In this document: positions 5,912 through 8,855 of the stretch, piece after piece | Layout of the letters: each line of letters opens with the position of its first letter | Position numbering within the stretch: the stretch's first letter is position 1 | Assembly: GCA_000438015.1 (NCBI GenBank) | Contig: FR901616.1 | Coordinates: 4,602-13,456, forward strand | Direction: 5' to 3' | From: Coraliomargarita sp. CAG:312 | Lineage (GTDB): Bacteria > Verrucomicrobiota > Verrucomicrobiia > Opitutales > Intestinicryptomonadaceae | Length of the DNA: 8,855 bases | Notes under the pieces: generated by a model | What the model was told of the DNA's origin: nothing | The model's input: the letters and a program-made list of their open reading frames with translations, nothing else | Database searches by the model: none | Made by a program: the position numbers and the translations under genes

Positions 5912-7162
5912 ATGGCAAAAGCATACAATACAGCAAAAGATAAATACGCCGCGTTTGGCGTTGATACGGAGAAAGTTTTGAAAATCTTAGATTCGATTCC
6001 TCTCTCCATGCACTGCTGGCAGGGAGACGATGTTGGCGGTTTTGAATCCCCTGATTCTTCGTTGAGCGGCGGAGGAATTCAAACTACGGGCAATTTTATG
6101 GGCAAGGCGCGCAATCCCGAAGAGTTGAGGGCTGATATTGCCGAGGCGCGCAAATACATCCCCGGGAAGACACGCCTTAATCTGCATGCCATTTACGGAG
6201 AATTCGGCGGCAAAAAAGTGGACCGCAACGAAATATCTTTCGAGCATTTCAAAGGATGGGTGGACTGGTGCAAGAGCCAAAATATGGCGTTGGATTTTAA
6301 TCCCACTTTCTTTTCGCACCCTTTGGCCAACGGCGGATTTACACTGTCTAGCTCCGATAAGGGCGTGCGCGAATTTTGGATTGAGCACGGAATAGCGTGC
6401 CGAAAGATAGCCGAAAAAATCGGCAAGGCATTGGGCGAAACCGCAATAACAAATTTTTGGATGCCCGACGGCATGAAAGATTTTCCCGCCGACCGCGCCG
6501 CTCCCCGAGAAAGAATGGCGGATTCGCTCGACAAGATTTTCGCGCCAAAAATATCTCCGAAATACAATAAGGACTCCGTTGAATGCAAATTATTCGGAAT
6601 CGGCAGCGAAAGCTATGTCGTGGGCTCTCACGAATTTTTTATGGGATACGCCGTCAAAAATCAAAAGCTCTTGACTTTGGATTCTGGGCATTTCCATCCG
6701 ACCGAAACCATTGCCGACAAGATATCTTCAATGTTGATGTTCGTTCCGGAGCTTCTTCTGCACGTTTCCCGCGGCGTCCGTTGGGACAGCGACCATGTGG
6801 TGGTTTCCGACGACGCTACTTTGTCCGCAATGCAGGAGGTTGTCCGCTGCGGCGCCATAAGCAAGGTCCATATCGGCATGGATTTCTTCGACGCCAGCAT
6901 AAACAGAATCTTCGCATGGGCGATTGGAATGCGAGCCGCCCGCAAATGCCTGCTTTGCGCTTTGCTTGAGCCAATTGAAATGATGCGCACGGCGGAGAAC
7001 GAAGGCGATTATGGCAAGAGGCTCGCGCTCATAGAGGAATCTCGAAATTTGCCAGCGTCTGATGTTTGGGATGAATACTGCAGGCGCTCGGGTGTTTTAT
7101 CTGGCTTGAAAATGGTTTCCTCAATAAAGAAATACGAAGCAAAAGTCTTGTCCAAACGCTAG
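5912..7162 (+). CDS. rhaA: L-rhamnose isomerase
   Basis: Converts L-rhamnose to L-rhamnulose, the first cytoplasmic step of rhamnose catabolism; a Mn2+-dependent TIM-barrel enzyme. At 416 residues it is close to E. coli RhaA (about 419) and collinear with it. Conserved blocks are MHCWQGDDVGGFE (33-45), GGIQTTGNFMGKARN (54-68), RLNLHAIYGE (88-97), LDFNPTFFSHPL (127-138), WMPDGMKD (183-190), LFGIGSESYVVGS (227-239), SGHFHPTE (258-265), VRWDSDHVV (289-297) and DFFDASINR (324-332). H260, D292 and D294 correspond to the family's metal ligands. The ATG at 5912 is the only possible start, because an in-frame TAA lies at 5873-5875 with no other start codon between. Unusually, the start has no Shine-Dalgarno, only an A-rich leader. 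rhaT follows 21 bases after the stop, so the two form an operon. Confidence 0.98.
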   Translation: MAKAYNTAKDKYAAFGVDTEKVLKILDSIPLSMHCWQGDDVGGFESPDSSLSGGGIQTTGNFMGKARNPEELRADIAEARKYIPGKTRLNLHAIYGEFGGKKVDRNEISFEHFKGWVDWCKSQNMALDFNPTFFSHPLANGGFTLSSSDKGVREFWIEHGIACRKIAEKIGKALGETAITNFWMPDGMKDFPADRAAPRERMADSLDKIFAPKISPKYNKDSVECKLFGIGSESYVVGSHEFFMGYAVKNQKLLTLDSGHFHPTETIADKISSMLMFVPELLLHVSRGVRWDSDHVVVSDDATLSAMQEVVRCGAISKVHIGMDFFDASINRIFAWAIGMRAARKCLLCALLEPIEMMRTAENEGDYGKRLALIEESRNLPASDVWDEYCRRSGVLSGLKMVSSIKKYEAKVLSKR

Positions 7163-7168
7163 TCTGTT

Positions 7169-7176
7169 GAAAGGAG
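7169..7176 (+). promoter_or_regulatory. Ribosome binding site of rhaT
   Basis: GAAAGGAG is placed 7 bases before the ATG at 7184, in the short gap after rhaA. It supports independent initiation of rhaT within the operon and contrasts with the rhaA start, which has none. Confidence 0.85.
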
Positions 7177-7183
7177 TATTAGT

Positions 7184-8239
7184 ATGAATCCGCTTTTGGG
7201 AGTATTTTTGCACGCGATAGGCGGTTTTGCGTCCGCATCTTTTTATGTCCCGATAAAATTCGTAAAAAAGTGGAGTTGGGAAGTGGCATGGCTGGCTATG
7301 GGGCTTGTTGCATGGCTCCTTACTCCGATGGTCGCCGCCGCGATAACTATGCCCACATGGTTTTCTGCAATAGCGCAGACCGATATTTCTGTGCTTTTTC
7401 TCACGGCTCTTTTCGGCGGCATGTGGGGCTTCGGAAACGTCACTTACGGACTTTCTATGCGCTATTTGGGCTTGGGGCTCGGAGTTGCTGTGGCTCTCGG
7501 GACATGCGCTGTTTTTGGGACTCTCATACCTCCTATAGTTGGCGGAAAATTCTTGGATGTTTTGGCTACTCCAGGCGGGCAAATCGTCATGATGGGCGTG
7601 GTTGTCGGAGTATTGGGGATAGTAGTAAACGGGATTGCGGGAGTGCTGAAGGAAAGGGATTGCTCAAAGAATGATTCATTGCCTGAGTTCAATCTTGCAA
7701 AGGGAATCATAGTGGCGGTTATCTCCGGCATATTGAGCGCCGGATTCGCGTTCTCTCTGAGCATGGGAGAACCTATTGCCGAGGCTGCTCGCAAAATTGC
7801 GGTTGATACGGGGGCTCTTGCTCCGGAGTCCGCAGACTTTTTTAAGAACAATGCCACTCTAGTAGTCACGTTATGGGGCGGCTTCATAAGCAATTTCTTG
7901 ATATGCGGGTATATGATTTTGCGCAATAAAAGCTTGGGCGACATCTACAAGGCTGGAAAGAAAATGGGCATAGCCAATTTCCTTCTATGCGCAGTCGCGG
8001 GAGTATGTTGGTATGGGCAGTTTTTCTTTTATGGAATGGGAACTACGCAATTAGGCAAGGAGTACGACTTTTCCAGCTGGTCATTGCATATGTCCTTTAT
8101 AATAGTCTTTGCGGCTATTTGGGCTTTGGGATTGCGCGAATGGAAAGGAAGCGGAGCTCTCACAAAATGCGTTTTATGGGTGGGGATACTGATATTGGTT
8201 TGTTCCGCATTCATAATAGGGTTGGGGCAGAGAGCCTAA
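7184..8239 (+). CDS. rhaT: L-rhamnose/H+ symporter RhaT
   Basis: An inner-membrane transporter that brings L-rhamnose into the cell with a proton; RhaT family of the drug/metabolite transporter superfamily. At 351 residues it is slightly longer than E. coli RhaT (344) and collinear with it. Diagnostic stretches are FYVPIKFVKKWSWE (20-33), GGMWGFGNVTYGLSMRYLG (78-96), GTLIPPIVGGKF (112-123), GILSAGFAFSLSM (182-194), WYGQFFFYGMG (276-286), YDFSSWSLHMSF (294-305) and LREWKGSG (317-324). Ten hydrophobic segments can be placed at about 4-24, 34-54, 68-88, 94-118, 133-153, 173-193, 223-245, 262-285, 300-317 and 326-347. A hydrophilic loop around 155-172 is slightly extended. It lies 21 bases after rhaA and is followed by a strong terminator, so rhaAT is a complete two-gene unit without rhaB or rhaD. 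Confidence 0.97.
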   Translation: MNPLLGVFLHAIGGFASASFYVPIKFVKKWSWEVAWLAMGLVAWLLTPMVAAAITMPTWFSAIAQTDISVLFLTALFGGMWGFGNVTYGLSMRYLGLGLGVAVALGTCAVFGTLIPPIVGGKFLDVLATPGGQIVMMGVVVGVLGIVVNGIAGVLKERDCSKNDSLPEFNLAKGIIVAVISGILSAGFAFSLSMGEPIAEAARKIAVDTGALAPESADFFKNNATLVVTLWGGFISNFLICGYMILRNKSLGDIYKAGKKMGIANFLLCAVAGVCWYGQFFFYGMGTTQLGKEYDFSSWSLHMSFIIVFAAIWALGLREWKGSGALTKCVLWVGILILVCSAFIIGLGQRA

Positions 8240-8262
8240 AAATACTGCCGATGCAAAATTAT

Positions 8263-8306
8263 AAAAAACGCCCTGTTGCAGATGCGGCTGGGGCGTTTTT
8301 TGTTTT
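8263..8306 (+). terminator. Rho-independent terminator of rhaAT
   Basis: An exact 11-bp inverted repeat, AAAAAACGCCC (8263-8273) and GGGCGTTTTTT (8291-8301), has a 17-base loop and ends in a T-tract continuing as GTTTT. It starts 24 bases after the rhaT stop. The A-run on the other side means it could also stop minus-strand transcription. Confidence 0.9.
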
Positions 8307-8409
8307 GAAATTTCTCTAATACGCAAAAGACGCATAGTTTTTGCGCCGGAGTTGTTTGCGCCTTGCTGTTTTTGTATCAAGAAAGCATTTGGGAATATTT
8401 CCATTTTAC

Positions 8410-8427
8410 CCCAAGCCTCAGCTTGGG
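8410..8427. repeat. Short perfect hairpin
   Basis: CCCAAGC and GCTTGGG pair perfectly over a CTCA loop. No T-tract follows on either strand, so it is not a standard terminator. Its role is unknown. Confidence 0.4.
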
Positions 8428-8447
8428 CAAAATAAGGGATTTAGTGA

Positions 8448-8588
8448 ATGCAAGAACTTGATGGGACGGGAGGGCTGAAACTCGTGTCGGTTAAAAAAAC
8501 TGCAGAGCTACTTCTAGGCGGCAAAGGTTGCCGCGCACATGATATTTGCCGTCTTCAGCAAAGCGCAGCGGCAATGAATTGCCGCTAA
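8448..8588 (+). CDS. Possible small ORF, unknown product (weak)
   Basis: A 46-residue frame beginning MQELDGTGG and ending AAAMNCR. It is preceded by AAGGGA (8434-8439) eight bases before the ATG, an acceptable Shine-Dalgarno. It is hydrophilic to mixed, with three cysteines near the C-terminus and no signal or membrane segment. Against it: it contains two strong hairpins, the second of which overlaps its stop codon, and it matches nothing I know. The stretch may instead be a structured non-coding region. Confidence 0.2.
   Translation: MQELDGTGGLKLVSVKKTAELLLGGKGCRAHDICRLQQSAAAMNCR
8518..8586. repeat. Two hairpins with the same stem sequence
   Basis: The first is GCGGCAA-AGG-TTGCCGC (8518-8534). 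The second is AGCGGCAA-TGAA-TTGCCGCT (8567-8586), stem 8 bp. The 7-base arms are identical in both copies while the loops differ. The second is followed on the plus strand by A7, not T, so neither is a normal terminator. Confidence 0.5.
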
Positions 8589-8831
8589 AAAAAGGTTTAG
8601 TTTATATCTTCAGCTTGGTTTTGAAGAATATTACGGACAAAGCGGAGTGCGCGCATGGCTTAAAAATATACAGTCCAACTGCAATTTTGTCCGCGACAAA
8701 TAAATCTATTCAGGTTTTTGCAAAATAAAGAAGCGGCAGGCTTGCATGCGGGGGAAGGTTTAGCCTTATGCGCGCTGGGGCTACTCGGATTGCGGAGGTC
8801 GTTCCTATACGGATGGGTTTGAGAACAGCTT

Positions 8832-8854
8832 GGCGGTTAGATAAAACCGCCTTT
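8832..8854 (+). terminator. Possible terminator at window edge
   Basis: GGCGGTT (8832-8838) pairs with AACCGCC (8845-8851) over a 6-base loop, followed by TTT at the last visible bases. The sequence ends before the T-tract can be judged, and no gene is seen upstream for it. Confidence 0.3.
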
Positions 8855-8855
8855 G

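Larger units (their letters stand above)
8307..8855. other. Right-end stretch without a supported gene
   Basis: About 550 bases with no recognisable protein or RNA gene. Contents are a 7-bp hairpin at 8410-8427 (CCCAAGC-CTCA-GCTTGGG), a weak small frame 8448-8588, two hairpins sharing the same stem (8518-8534 and 8567-8586), and a hairpin at the window edge (8832-8851). An 88-base plus frame from ATG 8768, with GGGGAAGG upstream, and a minus frame from the edge to 8710 are both open, but neither gives a recognisable protein. Genes could begin or end just beyond the edge. Confidence 0.5.

Noticed and set aside
8546..8728. 60-codon plus-strand frame starting at a TTG
   Set aside because: It has no ribosome site, begins inside a hairpin-rich stretch and gives no recognisable protein.
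8768..8855. Open plus frame reaching the right edge (MRAGATRIAEVV...)
   Set aside because: A purine-rich GGGGAAGG precedes it, but only 29 codons are visible, they match nothing, and a terminator-like hairpin overlaps them.
8710..8855. Open minus frame entering from the right edge, ending at TGA 8710-8712
   Set aside because: About 47 codons of low-information sequence with no recognisable C-terminus; it could be a gene end but cannot be supported from what is visible.
8590..8855. Possible structured RNA (6S, tmRNA, riboswitch)
   Set aside because: I looked for the conserved ends and cores of these RNAs and found none that match.

Overview
This window looks like chromosomal DNA from a moderate-GC bacterium. 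The proteins are bacterial housekeeping and sugar-catabolism types. Most genes have good Shine-Dalgarno sites and several end in simple rho-independent terminators. A divergent UvrA with typical zinc modules, plus a rhamnose isomerase/RhaT pair, would fit a Verrucomicrobiota (Opitutales-like) or related carbohydrate-degrading gut or environmental organism. That placement is inference from general resemblance and has not been demonstrated. The window shows no tRNA, rRNA, CRISPR array, transposase or complete prophage.

Layout: (1) 2-2830, plus strand: nearly complete excinuclease subnit UvrA, cut by the left edge a few residues after its probable start. (2) 2831-3445: about 600 bases with no supported gene. 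They hold an unstarted open frame directly after the uvrA stop and decayed-looking coding traces. (3) 3446-3904, minus strand: a small membrane protein that resembles phage holin-type proteins, standing alone with its own terminator and an upstream 20-bp palindrome. (4) 4079-5645, minus strand: type-1 glycerate kinase followed 16 bases later by a small exported protein of unknown function, closed by a strong terminator. (5) 5646-5911: divergent intergenic region with a probable glycerate kinase promoter and two operator-like palindromes. (6) 5912-8239, plus strand: rhaA (L-rhamnose isomerase) and rhaT (L-rhamnose/H+ symporter), 21 bases apart and ended by a terminator. (7) 8240-8855: no supported gene, but several hairpins, two of which share the same stem sequence.

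How the genes fit together: RhaT imports L-rhamnose and RhaA converts it to L-rhamnulose. The kinase (RhaB), the aldolase (RhaD) and a regulator are not here and must lie elsewhere if the pathway is complete. Glycerate kinase feeds glycerate into lower glycolysis. Its divergent placement from rhaAT could mean shared carbon-source control, but the sequence does not prove this. UvrA is unrelated DNA-repair machinery. I found no convincing previously undescribed multi-gene system. The items most worth checking are the lone holin-like gene with its palindrome, the rhaA operator candidate, and the repeated hairpins at the right end.
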